Both the position numbers and the translations under genes were made by a program. From JBILCM01 sp044353165 (GTDB taxonomy: Bacteria > Bacillota > Bacilli > Paenibacillales > YIM-B00363): a stretch of DNA of 34,719 bases. Each line of letters begins with the position of its first letter. Position 1 is the first letter of the stretch. Under the pieces are notes generated by a model. The model saw nothing but the letters and a program-made list of their open reading frames with translations. It had not been told where the DNA came from and did not search any database. Positions 9,058 through 17,868 of this stretch are shown piece by piece. The stretch lies in contig JBILCM010000021.1 in assembly GCA_044353165.1 (NCBI GenBank), positions 1-34,719 on the forward strand, written 5' to 3'.

Positions 9058-10211
9058 GAAGAAAAGAATGTGTAGCGATGTTACTCGCAGGGGGGGAAGG
9101 TCGCAGACTCGGTGTTTTAACGCAAGAATTGGCGAAGCCAGCTGTCCATTTTGGCGGAAAATACCGCATTATTGATTTTACACTGTCCAACTGCACAAAT
9201 TCAGGAATTGATACGGTTGGCGTTCTCACTCAATATCAACCACTCGTGCTAAATTCCTATATTGGAATAGGGAGTCCATGGGATCTGGACCGCAAGAATG
9301 GAGGAGTATCTGTGCTTCCGCCTTACATGGAACAGAAAGGCGGGAATTGGTACAGTGGAACTGCGGATGCCATTTATCGAAATATTGGGTTTATCGAACA
9401 ATACGATCCCGAATATGTGCTGGTGATCTCCGGAGATCACATTTACAAAATGAATTATGATCTCATGCTCTCTTTCCATAAAAAGCAAAAGGCGGAAGCC
9501 ACCATTGCTGTCATTGAGGTAAAGTGGGAAGAAGCGAGTCGCTTTGGCATCATGAGCACGGACAAAGACCACCGTGTCATCGAATTTGCAGAAAAACCGA
9601 AAGAACCGAAGAGCAATCTCGCATCGATGGGCGTATATATTTTTTCGTGGAAAACGTTGAAAACATATTTAGAACAAGATCATACAACTGTTGGTTCGTC
9701 GAATGATTTTGGGAAAGACATTATTCCCACAATGTTGAATGAAGATGTGCGTGTCTGTGCCTATCCATTCGAAGGGTATTGGAAAGACGTTGGAACTGTT
9801 CAAAGTTTGTGGGAGGCTAATATGGATTTGTTGGGGGATGATACACAACTGAATTTGTTTGACCGCAATTGGAGAATTTACTCTTTAAGTCCTTACCAGC
9901 CACCCCAATATATTGCACCAGAAGCAAAAGTAAGCCGTTCAATGATTAACGAAGGTTGCAGTGTATATGGTACAGTCGATCACTCTGTTCTGTTTTATGG
10001 GGTTCGGGTCGGAAAAGATTCTATCGTTCGCGATTCGGTGATTATGCCCAACGTAAAAATTGGAAGGAACGTTCAAATTTATAAAGCCATTATCGGAGAA
10101 GGAACCGTACTTGAGGACGGTTGTGTGATAGGGGATCCGTTCGGGTCCGATCAGAGTGAAATTATACTCATTGGAAACAATGAGACGATTCGGAAGGAAG
10201 TGTCAGCATGA
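9054..10211 (+). CDS. glgC: Glucose-1-phosphate adenylyltransferase, catalytic subunit GlgC
   Basis: Makes ADP-glucose from glucose-1-phosphate and ATP, the committed step of glycogen synthesis. The 385 residues begin with the nucleotide-binding loop LLAGGEGRRLGVLTQELAKPAV (about 10-31), followed by GGKYRIIDFTLSNCTNSGI. The glucose-phosphate region has ISGDHIYKMNYD, IEFAEKPKEPKSNLASMGVY and YWKDVGTVQSLWEAN. A C-terminal left-handed beta-helix (hexapeptide repeats such as VYGTVDHSVLFYGVRVGKDSIVRDSVI) completes it. The start ATG overlaps the glgB stop (ATGA), with AAAGGAG (9039-9045) eight bases upstream. It is expected to pair with the GlgD product, as in Bacillus and Geobacillus. Confidence 0.95.
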   Translation: MRRKECVAMLLAGGEGRRLGVLTQELAKPAVHFGGKYRIIDFTLSNCTNSGIDTVGVLTQYQPLVLNSYIGIGSPWDLDRKNGGVSVLPPYMEQKGGNWYSGTADAIYRNIGFIEQYDPEYVLVISGDHIYKMNYDLMLSFHKKQKAEATIAVIEVKWEEASRFGIMSTDKDHRVIEFAEKPKEPKSNLASMGVYIFSWKTLKTYLEQDHTTVGSSNDFGKDIIPTMLNEDVRVCAYPFEGYWKDVGTVQSLWEANMDLLGDDTQLNLFDRNWRIYSLSPYQPPQYIAPEAKVSRSMINEGCSVYGTVDHSVLFYGVRVGKDSIVRDSVIMPNVKIGRNVQIYKAIIGEGTVLEDGCVIGDPFGSDQSEIILIGNNETIRKEVSA

Positions 10212-11317
10212 AGCGAATCATGGGTGTTATTAATTTAATCAATGAACCGGACCGGCTTGAAGAATTGACTTTTAACCGTTGTATCGCTTCCGTCCCATTC
10301 GGCGGCCGGTATCGTCTCATTGACTTTCCACTGTCGAATATGATCAATTCCGGCATTGAAGACGTTGCAGTGTTTACACATCATAAATATCGTTCGCTCA
10401 TGGATCATCTGGGTTCGGGTAAAGAATGGGATTTGGACCGTAAACGCGGAGGTTTGTTTGTACTACCTGCGGTAATGGATATTCCATCAGGCATTTCCAA
10501 AGGGGACTTGTTTCAATTTTTCTCGCATCGGGATTATTTTTACCGCGGTCGTCAGGAATATGTTTTAATTTCGCGCAGTCACGTTGTCTGTAATATTAAT
10601 TTCAATGAAGTTCTCGCACAGCATGAGGAGACAGGGGCTGATATCACATGTGTATATCGAGAAATGGAAGATCTGGATGACTCCATCTATCGGAAGGTTT
10701 CAATAGAGAGCGATGGACAAATTACCGCGATGCAAGACCGCACAGGTCGTCTTCAAACCAATTGCGTTTCAATGGAAATGTACCTGATGAGCAAGCAACT
10801 GCTGTTAGACATGGTAGAAACGTGTCTTTCGCAAGGTGATGACCACCTGGTGAGAGATGGCATTATGAAAAACATACGTCATCTCAAATTGTATGGTTTT
10901 AAACATATTGGGTACACGGGTATCATAAATACAATTCAAGGCTATTACCGAAACAGTATGCAACTGTTAAACCGGGATGTATTGCTAGAACTGTTCATTC
11001 GAAGTTCTCCCATTTACACAAAAGTGAAAGACGAACCTCCTTCAAAATACCGGGAAGCTGCACTTGTTCAAAACTCACTTATTGCCAATGGATGTGTTAT
11101 CGACGGCAAAGTGTCAAACAGTATTTTGTCTAGGGGAGTCAAAATATACCGTGGATCGAAAGTAAACAACTGTATTCTGATGCAAAATTGCGAAATTGGT
11201 GAGAATGTTGTTATCGAGAACGCAATCTTAGACAAAGACGTGGTTATTGAACGAGAGCGAGTGTTAAGCGGCGCGAAAACTTCACCATTCATTGCAGCAA
11301 AAAAGAAGGTGATTTGA
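10208..11317 (+). CDS. glgD: Glucose-1-phosphate adenylyltransferase-like subunit GlgD
   Basis: A 369-residue paralogue of GlgC. It keeps the fold (PFGGRYRLIDFPLSNMINSGIEDVAVFT and the C-terminal hexapeptide beta-helix). It lacks the catalytic glycine-rich GGEGxRL loop: the corresponding stretch is INLINEPDRLEELTFNRC. In Bacillaceae GlgD is a non-catalytic partner that raises the activity of GlgC, and the missing loop fits that role. The ATG overlaps the glgC stop by four bases, so equal stoichiometry by translational coupling is likely. Glucose-phosphate residues such as the EKP motif of GlgC are also not preserved. The call as GlgD rather than a second GlgC is firm. Confidence 0.93.
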   Translation: MKRIMGVINLINEPDRLEELTFNRCIASVPFGGRYRLIDFPLSNMINSGIEDVAVFTHHKYRSLMDHLGSGKEWDLDRKRGGLFVLPAVMDIPSGISKGDLFQFFSHRDYFYRGRQEYVLISRSHVVCNINFNEVLAQHEETGADITCVYREMEDLDDSIYRKVSIESDGQITAMQDRTGRLQTNCVSMEMYLMSKQLLLDMVETCLSQGDDHLVRDGIMKNIRHLKLYGFKHIGYTGIINTIQGYYRNSMQLLNRDVLLELFIRSSPIYTKVKDEPPSKYREAALVQNSLIANGCVIDGKVSNSILSRGVKIYRGSKVNNCILMQNCEIGENVVIENAILDKDVVIERERVLSGAKTSPFIAAKKKVI

Positions 11318-11318
11318 A

Positions 11319-12752
11319 TTGGTAAACGTTATGATGATAGCAGCTGAAGCCGTACCATTCGTGAAAACAGGAGGGCTAGCTGATGTGATCGGTTCTTTGC
11401 CGAAATCACTTGCTGCAATGGACACACAAGTGCGAGTCATGTTACCTAAATATGAAGACATCCCAGCACAATGGAGAGAACAATGCACGCTTGTTGCTTC
11501 GTTTAAGGTACAAGTGGGTTGGCGCAATCAGTATTGTGGGCTTGAGACGTTAACCCATGAGGGTATTACGTATTATTTTATCGATAACGAATTTTACTTC
11601 AAACGAAGTGGTTTATACGGGTATGGCGATGATGGCGAAAGGTTTGCTTTCTTTTGTCAAGCGGCGTTAGAATCACTTATTCGTCTCGATTGGGTACCCG
11701 ATATTTTGCATGCCCATGATTGGCACACGGCGCTCATCCCTGTATTTTTAAAAGCACATTATTCTGGTCATTCAACACTGAACAGAGTTCGCACCGTATT
11801 TACAATCCATAATCTACGCTATCAAGGTGTGTTCAGTTATAACATCATGAGCGATCTCTTAAATTTAGGCAATGAACATTTTCATGCGAATGCTTTAGAA
11901 TATTATGGTAACGTAAATTATATGAAAGGGGCGCTAAATTATAGTGATTTTATTACTACAGTGAGCCCAAGATATGCTAAAGAAATCCAAACGCCCTATT
12001 ACGGAGAAGGATTAGATGGTACATTGCGTCATCGGCAAGACCAATTACTTGGCATTATCAATGGATTAGACTACACCGTGTACGACCCTATGCTTGACCG
12101 CAATATCCGCGTGACCTACCGAAAATCTTTGAAAAAAAAGAGCCAAAACAAACTTCTCCTTCAAGAAGAGTTGGGGTTACCTGTTCATCAGACAACACCT
12201 GTCATTTCGATCATTTCACGTTTGGTCGAACAGAAGGGCATGGATCTTATCGCACGTGTGTTCGATGAGTTGTTACAAACCGGAGCGCAATTGATCGTTT
12301 TAGGGACAGGGGAATCTGTCTATGAAAAAATGTTTCGAGATGCCGCATACCATTATAAAGACCAGGTCTCAGCGCAAATTAAATTTGATGAGGGTATGTC
12401 TCGACGTATCTATGCGGGATCGGACATGTTCCTGATGCCTTCAAAATTTGAGCCTTGCGGAATAGGTCAAATGATCGCCATGCGTTATGGCACGGTCCCC
12501 ATTGTACGTGAGACGGGGGGATTAGCGGATACGGTTCAGCCGTATAACGAATTTACGGGCACAGGAAATGGCTTCTCCTTCAATCATTACAATGCGCATG
12601 ATCTTCTTTACACAGTTAAGAATGCGATTGCGTTCTATCACGATGAAAAGCATTGGCTTCAACTGCTGGATAATATCGCAAAATCAGATTTCAGTTGGAA
12701 TGCTTCTGCTCGCAAATATGCAGCGTTATATCAACGTTTAACGATATTATAA
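11319..12752 (+). CDS. glgA: Glycogen synthase GlgA (ADP-glucose type)
   Basis: Glycosyltransferase family 5 enzyme of 477 residues that elongates alpha-1,4 glucan from ADP-glucose. The donor-site motif KTGGLADV starts at K16. The C-terminal GT-B domain has SRLVEQKGMDLI, then PSKFEPCGIGQMIAMRYGTVPIVRETGGLADTV with catalytic E378. The start is TTG 11319, one base after the glgD stop, preceded by AAGGTGAT (11304-11311). It is the last glg gene: no glycogen phosphorylase (glgP) follows, unlike the B. subtilis glgBCDAP operon. A short AT-rich dyad (12751-12767) overlaps the stop but has no T-tract, so read-through into the deacetylase gene is possible. Confidence 0.95.
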   Translation: MVNVMMIAAEAVPFVKTGGLADVIGSLPKSLAAMDTQVRVMLPKYEDIPAQWREQCTLVASFKVQVGWRNQYCGLETLTHEGITYYFIDNEFYFKRSGLYGYGDDGERFAFFCQAALESLIRLDWVPDILHAHDWHTALIPVFLKAHYSGHSTLNRVRTVFTIHNLRYQGVFSYNIMSDLLNLGNEHFHANALEYYGNVNYMKGALNYSDFITTVSPRYAKEIQTPYYGEGLDGTLRHRQDQLLGIINGLDYTVYDPMLDRNIRVTYRKSLKKKSQNKLLLQEELGLPVHQTTPVISIISRLVEQKGMDLIARVFDELLQTGAQLIVLGTGESVYEKMFRDAAYHYKDQVSAQIKFDEGMSRRIYAGSDMFLMPSKFEPCGIGQMIAMRYGTVPIVRETGGLADTVQPYNEFTGTGNGFSFNHYNAHDLLYTVKNAIAFYHDEKHWLQLLDNIAKSDFSWNASARKYAALYQRLTIL

Positions 12753-12828
12753 AGTTTGGATAACTTTGTGCGTTCTGGACAATCTAACCGATATCACAGG
12801 AATAATCATGCGATGGAGGGAAGATTTG

Positions 12829-13701
12829 TTGAAAAACAAACCATCACACAGAACAAACATCACGTATTTGATCTGGATTGTTATCATTGTATTTGCATTT
12901 GTATGTACAGCTTGCAACGGTAATGATGCAAGCCAGCCTCCAAATTTAACGGAAAAGTCACCTGGGCAGAACGTTCGCATGCTCGAGGGAGGTCCTGAAA
13001 ACCAAAGGCGTAAGCTTAAACCTTTATCAAATCGAGCATTACAGCAACAATATCCTGATGTATTGATGCTGCACGGCGACACATCCAGAAATCAAATCGC
13101 CCTTACATTCGATGATGGACCTGATACGCGCTACACACCAATGATTCTTGAAATTTTAAAAAAACACAACGTAAAAGCAACCTTCTTTCTCATAGGGTCA
13201 AGAGTGAAGGCACTTCCTCAAATTACTCGCAATATTGCCGACGAAGGACATGCGATTGGAAATCATACCTACTGGCATCCTGCCCTGTATGAACACGAAA
13301 TTGGCCGCTTGCGTTGGGAACTGGCTGAAACGAATAAGGTGTTTCTACAAACGATAGGTCGGCGACCAACACTATTCCGCGCACCCTATGGAGGATTGAA
13401 CACACGGATTGTTGAAGAATTGAAGCGCGCCGGATTTAGTGTGATTGGTTGGGACGTAGATACACTAGATTGGAAACACCAAAATCCTGAACAAATTCGC
13501 GATGTGGTGCTCGGGCATATTCATCCTGGCGCAATTATTCTGATGCATTCCGCAGGCCACTGGACGCAAGATTTGACGGCAACGGCAAAAGCATTGGACC
13601 TCATTATTCCTCAGCTCAAAAAGCAAGGGCTGAAATTTGTGACTATACCGAACATGTTCAACCCGAAAGTTGCTGTTCTACTTCAGTCTCAACAACGATA
13701 A
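12829..13701 (+). CDS. Membrane-anchored polysaccharide deacetylase (NodB homology domain)
   Basis: A carbohydrate esterase family 4 enzyme, probably acting outside the membrane on peptidoglycan or another N-acetylated glycan. From TTG 12829 it has 290 residues; GGAGGG (12815-12820) is eight bases in front, so longer versions from ATG 12808 or GTG 12766 are less likely. The N-terminus is a hydrophobic segment (TYLIWIVIIVFAFVCTAC) that may be a lipoprotein signal, although the lipobox is imperfect. NodB motifs: TFDDGPD (D95, D96), the metal-binding HTYWH (H146, H150), RAPYG (R184), WDVDTLDW and LMHSAG. Its 3' end overlaps the convergent GH18 gene by 24 bases. B. subtilis PdaA/PdaB-type sporulation roles are possible but not shown. 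Confidence 0.88.
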   Translation: MKNKPSHRTNITYLIWIVIIVFAFVCTACNGNDASQPPNLTEKSPGQNVRMLEGGPENQRRKLKPLSNRALQQQYPDVLMLHGDTSRNQIALTFDDGPDTRYTPMILEILKKHNVKATFFLIGSRVKALPQITRNIADEGHAIGNHTYWHPALYEHEIGRLRWELAETNKVFLQTIGRRPTLFRAPYGGLNTRIVEELKRAGFSVIGWDVDTLDWKHQNPEQIRDVVLGHIHPGAIILMHSAGHWTQDLTATAKALDLIIPQLKKQGLKFVTIPNMFNPKVAVLLQSQQR

Positions 13702-15609
13702 CCAAAGTTCAAGCGGCTCATATCCAAGTCTCCAAGCAGCAATCCCTGCCAAGTTGTATTTTTTCGCGATCTGTACTCGTAATTTCATCGTCTCAACCGA
13801 TTCTTTCCAAAACACGTAACGCTTACCGTCTTTGATGAATTCTACTTTTTCCAACCCATATTTTTCATCAATCTGGCTTACCGCTTCTGTACCCTGTAAT
13901 AAATTATCAATTTCTTTCATAAACACGGCTCGATTGGAAACTATAGCGCCTTTAGTGTCAAGTTCCCACACACGAACATAGAATGGAACACCGAGCAACA
14001 ATTTCGATCGTGGAATCCCATAGGCAAGAAATTCCTGGACCCCGATTTCTGCCCATTGGAGACCCGATACAGGTCCGGGCGATGTGCTTTCCCGATAAAA
14101 TTGATCATAAGCCATGATCGCAATGTAATCTACAAACTGAGCCAATTGTGTATGATCGTACGCTGTCAGATGGTTCCATTTTGCGCTGCCGCGAGGTAAA
14201 TCGATCGAGAGAGTCAGATTGTTTGCCTTGGTTGACTCGCTTAACAATTTAACAAAGGCGGTATAGCGGTCACGGTCTGCACCCGCAATAGATTCGAAAT
14301 CGAGATTTACACCATCCAACTTCAATTCGACCAATTTTTTAATGAGACCTTGAATAAACCGTTGTTGGGCTTTGGAGTTGGCCAAAAATGCGGACGTTAA
14401 TTTCGCATCAAATTGATTGTGGACTAGCGGATGAATTTTTACGCCTTGCGACTTTAGCCATGTGACCGTTATTGGATCAGATTCATCTTTTAGTGTCCCG
14501 CTAGCATCTAGCAATGAAAACCACGTTGGGGAATGGATATCGAGCCCTTGCGTGTTATTCATCTGCGTGACGATCGTATCATGCTTGGATGACCCGCTCC
14601 ACCCAAGATAAATCAATTTGCGCAAGTTGTCCCAAACCAGACTACCATCCAGTGTGTATATTTGGGCATTCGCGTATTTTATACCATACGAAACAGCTTC
14701 TTCTGGTGTTGCGAACGATTGTAACCGCTTGTCCGTTTGAAATACATGATAATAGGGCTCATTCGTCCATAGGGTTCTTCCATTCCATATAATTTTCGTT
14801 CGTTTGAAATTCGATGCATGTTTGATAGCAGCTTGGAGCCCAACAAACGATCCCTGTTGTGTCTGATCTTGAAAAACAACATAGATATGTTTATTTTCAA
14901 AAATCACTTCATCAGGCGTAGATATTTTCACAATGATTGAATTTGCCCATTTGATAGATTCATTGAAAGCATCTTTGAGGAATGCGTATTTCCATGTTTC
15001 CAATGTTTTCCCATTCTGAATGATCTGATAGATGGCTTCACCTGTTCGATATGTTTGTTCGATTTCATCAGGAATATTATCCCACATCCATTGATGAGTA
15101 GCATTGTCAATGATGAATGCATTTGCCCATTTTTTTCCCTCAAATTTGGCTTGATCGAATGTTTGAAACTGCCATTGCGGCAACGTTCTTTCACCTTGAA
15201 ACAAAGTATAACCAGCATGTTGACGATAGTTATTCCAAACCCAACCACCTGTAGACAATTTTCGAACACTTGCATTAGCCCATTTCTTAGCCTCCGTTAC
15301 AGCGGCTTCCATCGTATGAAATTCCCAATCCGGCTTACTGTAATCATATTGATACACTTTGTATTGAGGAAAATTGTTCCATATCCATGTTCGAGAGCCA
15401 ATCTGTTCCACATAGGCATACTTCAATTTTTTGGCATTGCTGATCGCTTGGTCGCGATTGGAAAACTCCATAACCAATGAATTTTTCTGGTAAACGCGGA
15501 ATTTGGAAGTACGGTCTGCACCCGCCTCTGAAGTAGTAGGAAAAAATAACACGGAAAAGAACGTCACTGCACAAACAAGACCAAGGAGCGTGTGCTTTCG
15601 CCAATTCAT
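13678..15609 (-). CDS. Secreted glycoside hydrolase family 18 protein with six N-terminal tandem repeats
   Basis: 643 residues. A Sec signal peptide (hydrophobic 7-24, likely cut near SEAGA) is followed by six repeats of about 43-50 residues (residues 37-328) and a GH18 barrel (about 331-643). The catalytic signature DGVNLDFES gives the proton donor E439, with D437 and D432. The domain resembles YaaH/YdhD/SleL spore-cortex glucosaminidases, including IAIMAYDQFY and LLLGVPFYVRVWE. Those proteins carry LysM domains, and here the repeats take that place. Each repeat ends in a W-x-W-(N/D)-N-like motif with an internal K-W-A-N-A segment; I do not recognise the family. The start is ATG 15609 with AGGAG nine bases upstream. 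Likely role: binding and trimming of peptidoglycan or spore cortex. Confidence 0.87.
   Translation of the reverse strand: MNWRKHTLLGLVCAVTFFSVLFFPTTSEAGADRTSKFRVYQKNSLVMEFSNRDQAISNAKKLKYAYVEQIGSRTWIWNNFPQYKVYQYDYSKPDWEFHTMEAAVTEAKKWANASVRKLSTGGWVWNNYRQHAGYTLFQGERTLPQWQFQTFDQAKFEGKKWANAFIIDNATHQWMWDNIPDEIEQTYRTGEAIYQIIQNGKTLETWKYAFLKDAFNESIKWANSIIVKISTPDEVIFENKHIYVVFQDQTQQGSFVGLQAAIKHASNFKRTKIIWNGRTLWTNEPYYHVFQTDKRLQSFATPEEAVSYGIKYANAQIYTLDGSLVWDNLRKLIYLGWSGSSKHDTIVTQMNNTQGLDIHSPTWFSLLDASGTLKDESDPITVTWLKSQGVKIHPLVHNQFDAKLTSAFLANSKAQQRFIQGLIKKLVELKLDGVNLDFESIAGADRDRYTAFVKLLSESTKANNLTLSIDLPRGSAKWNHLTAYDHTQLAQFVDYIAIMAYDQFYRESTSPGPVSGLQWAEIGVQEFLAYGIPRSKLLLGVPFYVRVWELDTKGAIVSNRAVFMKEIDNLLQGTEAVSQIDEKYGLEKVEFIKDGKRYVFWKESVETMKLRVQIAKKYNLAGIAAWRLGYEPLELWLSLLRLK
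14626..15501 (-). repeat. Coding region for six tandem protein repeats of about 45 residues
   Basis: Residues of the GH18 protein, approximately 37-79, 83-127, 134-178, 191-238, 242-283 and 287-328. Common pattern: (Y/F)-x-V-(Y/F)-Q at the beginning, a central W-x-F-x-T then A-x-x-x-(A/G)-x-x-W-A-N-A-x-(I/V), and a closing W-x-W-(N/D)-N. Copies 2 and 3 are the closest; 4 and 5 are degenerate. DNA identity between copies looks low, so the repeat array is old. Confidence 0.75.
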
Positions 15610-15797
15610 CGATGTAATCTCCTCTCAAAATGTCCAACATTCATTCTATAAATCTAGTACGAGAAAAGTATAGCTTTTGTTGCGCTGAAAAAGTATTCCA
15701 GACAGACTAACAACGTTAGATTTTTGGAAGCACTGGAGATTTAAGATGCAGTTGCGTTATGATACAAAGAGAATAGGAAATGAAAGGGATCGTGTTG
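15610..15797. other. Divergent intergenic region between the GH18 and DUF309 genes
   Basis: About 190 bases holding the upstream sequences of two divergent genes. On the plus strand TATGAT (15758-15763) is a fair -10, without a convincing -35. On the minus strand TATACT (15672-15667) is a possible -10, again without a -35. I see no hairpin, RNA gene or longer repeat. Confidence 0.4.
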
Positions 15798-16349
15798 GTG
15801 AATAACGAACGATATGCAGAAGGATATTTACACTTTTTAATGCATTTTCATGGGGACCGTGATTATTTTGAATGCCATGAAATTCTTGAGGCATACTGGA
15901 AAGAACACCCGGAATCTCCGCTTCAGACAACATGGGTAGGACTAATACAGGCTGCTGTGGGGATGTACCATTACCGTCGAGGTAACTTTGCAGGCGCAAA
16001 AAAATCAATCCAAGGTTCAATTTTACGATCGGATACCGCTCATTTGGAAATCCTAGGTCTTGATGCAACGTTGTGGATCGCAAGACTGCATGACATATTG
16101 TATAGACTTGATTCAAGCCCAATAAAACCATATATTGACATTGATATACCGATTTCCGACGTCACGTTGTTGTCAACGTGTCAATCGTTATGTATGAAAC
16201 ATGGCTACATCTGGGGAGCTCAAAGCGATATCAACCAATCTGCATTAATTCATCGACACACGCTGCGGGACCGTTCTGATGTCATTGAACAACGAAGATT
16301 GGCGAAAGATCAAAAGTCACAACAAAGGGATAGGAGAGAATATTCATGA
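15798..16349 (+). CDS. DUF309 domain protein (YpuF-like)
   Basis: About 183 residues. The family hallmark lies near the N-terminus: HGDRDYFECHEILEAYWKEHP, then a helical stretch with LIQAAVGMYHYRRGNFAGAKKSI. DUF309 proteins are small all-helical proteins of unknown biochemical role, including B. subtilis YpuF. The C-terminal 60 residues are charged and less conserved. I placed the start at GTG 15798 (AAAGGG nine bases upstream); ATG 15780 would add six residues. The stop overlaps the M32 carboxypeptidase start by four bases (ATGA), so the two are translationally coupled and may work together. I would not assign a function. Confidence 0.8.
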   Translation: MNNERYAEGYLHFLMHFHGDRDYFECHEILEAYWKEHPESPLQTTWVGLIQAAVGMYHYRRGNFAGAKKSIQGSILRSDTAHLEILGLDATLWIARLHDILYRLDSSPIKPYIDIDIPISDVTLLSTCQSLCMKHGYIWGAQSDINQSALIHRHTLRDRSDVIEQRRLAKDQKSQQRDRREYS

Positions 16350-17842
16350 ATCATATGCAAAGTCTTAATGAATACATAGAGTTAATGAAGAAAATGAGAA
16401 GTTATGAGGAAGCATTGGGAGTTCTCTATTGGGATATGCGTACAGGTGCTCCGCGCAAAGGAATGGATGCCCGGGCCGAAACGATCGGTGTGTTGTCAAC
16501 GGAGTTGTTTCGGTTAGGTACTTCGGATCAATTAGGTGAACTTTTAGGAGTGCTGTCTGACCCTGCAGTTTATCAAGACCTTCCTAGAACTATACAGCGC
16601 AGCCTAGAGGAAACAAAGAAGGAATATGATCGCTCTCGAAAAATACCGGCATCGTTATACACAAAATTCGTTGTGCTTAGTTCACAATCTGAAGCGGCCT
16701 GGGAAGAAGCGAAACCAAACAATGATTTTGCAAAATTCCGACCTTACTTAGAACAAATTGTGGATTTTAAGAAGCAGTTTATTGATCTGTGGGGTGTAAA
16801 TGAAACAAAGTATGACACGCTGCTTGAATTATTTGAACCTGGAATGACCGTGGCAAAAATAGACGTCATGTTTGGTGCACTGCGTGAGCGATTGGTGCCG
16901 CTTGTGTCGGCTATTCAAAAATCAACGCCCAAAGATCTTTCATTTATGATTCGTTCCATTCCCCTTCATCAGCAAAGGTCATTTAATGCTTATATTTTGC
17001 AAGAAATGGGATTTGATTTTAAGGCAGGCCGTATTGATGAATCTATGCATCCATTCGCCACAGGTCTCAACCCGGGAGATGTGCGTGTGACGACCCGATA
17101 TTTAGAGAATGATCTCAAATTTTCTTTATTCTCTACGATGCATGAAGGAGGTCACGCTTTATATGAACAGAACATTTCTATGGAGTTGTTGGGCACAAAT
17201 TTATGTACTGGCACATCGATGGGAATCCATGAATCACAATCCCGACTTTGGGAGAACATGATTGGTCGCAGCCGCAGTTTCTGGGAGAGGTATTATAAGG
17301 AACTTCAACGATTCATACCCTCATTTAGTGATGTTTCACTGGATGATTTTTACCTCGGTATTAACGAAGTGAAATCATCATACATTCGCACAGAAGCAGA
17401 TGAATTAACCTATAATTTACATATCATGATTCGATATGAGTTGGAGAAGGCATTGTTCAACGGGAACTTAAAGGTTTCCAATTTACCCGAGGCTTGGAAT
17501 GAATTGTACAAAGAATACTTAGGCATTGTTCCGCCTGATGACACACATGGGGTACTTCAAGACGTTCACTGGTCAGACGGCGGTTTTGGTTACTTTCCTT
17601 CATACTCCCTTGGCAATATGTATGCTGCGCAAATGATGGATGCGATGAAGCAGGCGCTTCCTTCTTATGAAAACGATGTTCGCTCAGGTCATTGGGAAGC
17701 GATTAATTCGTGGTTATGTGAAAAAATATACCGTCATGGTCGCGTCCTGACACCATCTGAAGTCATTCATAATGTGTCCGGCAAAGAGCTCGACCCTTCA
17801 TTTCTCACCGTTTACTTAGAAGAAAAATTTACACGGATTTAA
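16346..17842 (+). CDS. M32-family metallocarboxypeptidase (thermostable carboxypeptidase 1 type)
   Basis: A cytoplasmic zinc carboxypeptidase of 498 residues, the normal family length. The zinc site HEGGH is at residues 266-270, and the third-ligand helix IHESQSRLWENMIGRS (E296) follows. Other M32 signatures are DESMHPFATGLNPGDVRVTTRY just before the zinc site and the C-terminal WSDGGFGYFPSYSLGNMYAAQ. These enzymes remove C-terminal residues broadly, with low activity on Gly, Pro and acidic ends. The ATG overlaps the stop of the DUF309 gene, with ATAGGAGAG upstream. No signal peptide is present. The gene ends 89 bases before cotE. Confidence 0.95.
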   Translation: MNHMQSLNEYIELMKKMRSYEEALGVLYWDMRTGAPRKGMDARAETIGVLSTELFRLGTSDQLGELLGVLSDPAVYQDLPRTIQRSLEETKKEYDRSRKIPASLYTKFVVLSSQSEAAWEEAKPNNDFAKFRPYLEQIVDFKKQFIDLWGVNETKYDTLLELFEPGMTVAKIDVMFGALRERLVPLVSAIQKSTPKDLSFMIRSIPLHQQRSFNAYILQEMGFDFKAGRIDESMHPFATGLNPGDVRVTTRYLENDLKFSLFSTMHEGGHALYEQNISMELLGTNLCTGTSMGIHESQSRLWENMIGRSRSFWERYYKELQRFIPSFSDVSLDDFYLGINEVKSSYIRTEADELTYNLHIMIRYELEKALFNGNLKVSNLPEAWNELYKEYLGIVPPDDTHGVLQDVHWSDGGFGYFPSYSLGNMYAAQMMDAMKQALPSYENDVRSGHWEAINSWLCEKIYRHGRVLTPSEVIHNVSGKELDPSFLTVYLEEKFTRI

Positions 17843-17868
17843 GGTGTATAAGTTCTCAAAAGAATTAA

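Noticed and set aside
12751..12767. AAAGTT/AACTTT dyad after glgA as a terminator.
   Set aside because: Only six A/T-rich pairs, overlapping the stop codon and with no T-tract; too weak to call.
15055..15480. 141-codon plus-strand open frame opposite the GH18 repeats.
   Set aside because: It mirrors the repeat-coding DNA; its own apparent periodicity is a by-product of the repeats on the minus strand.
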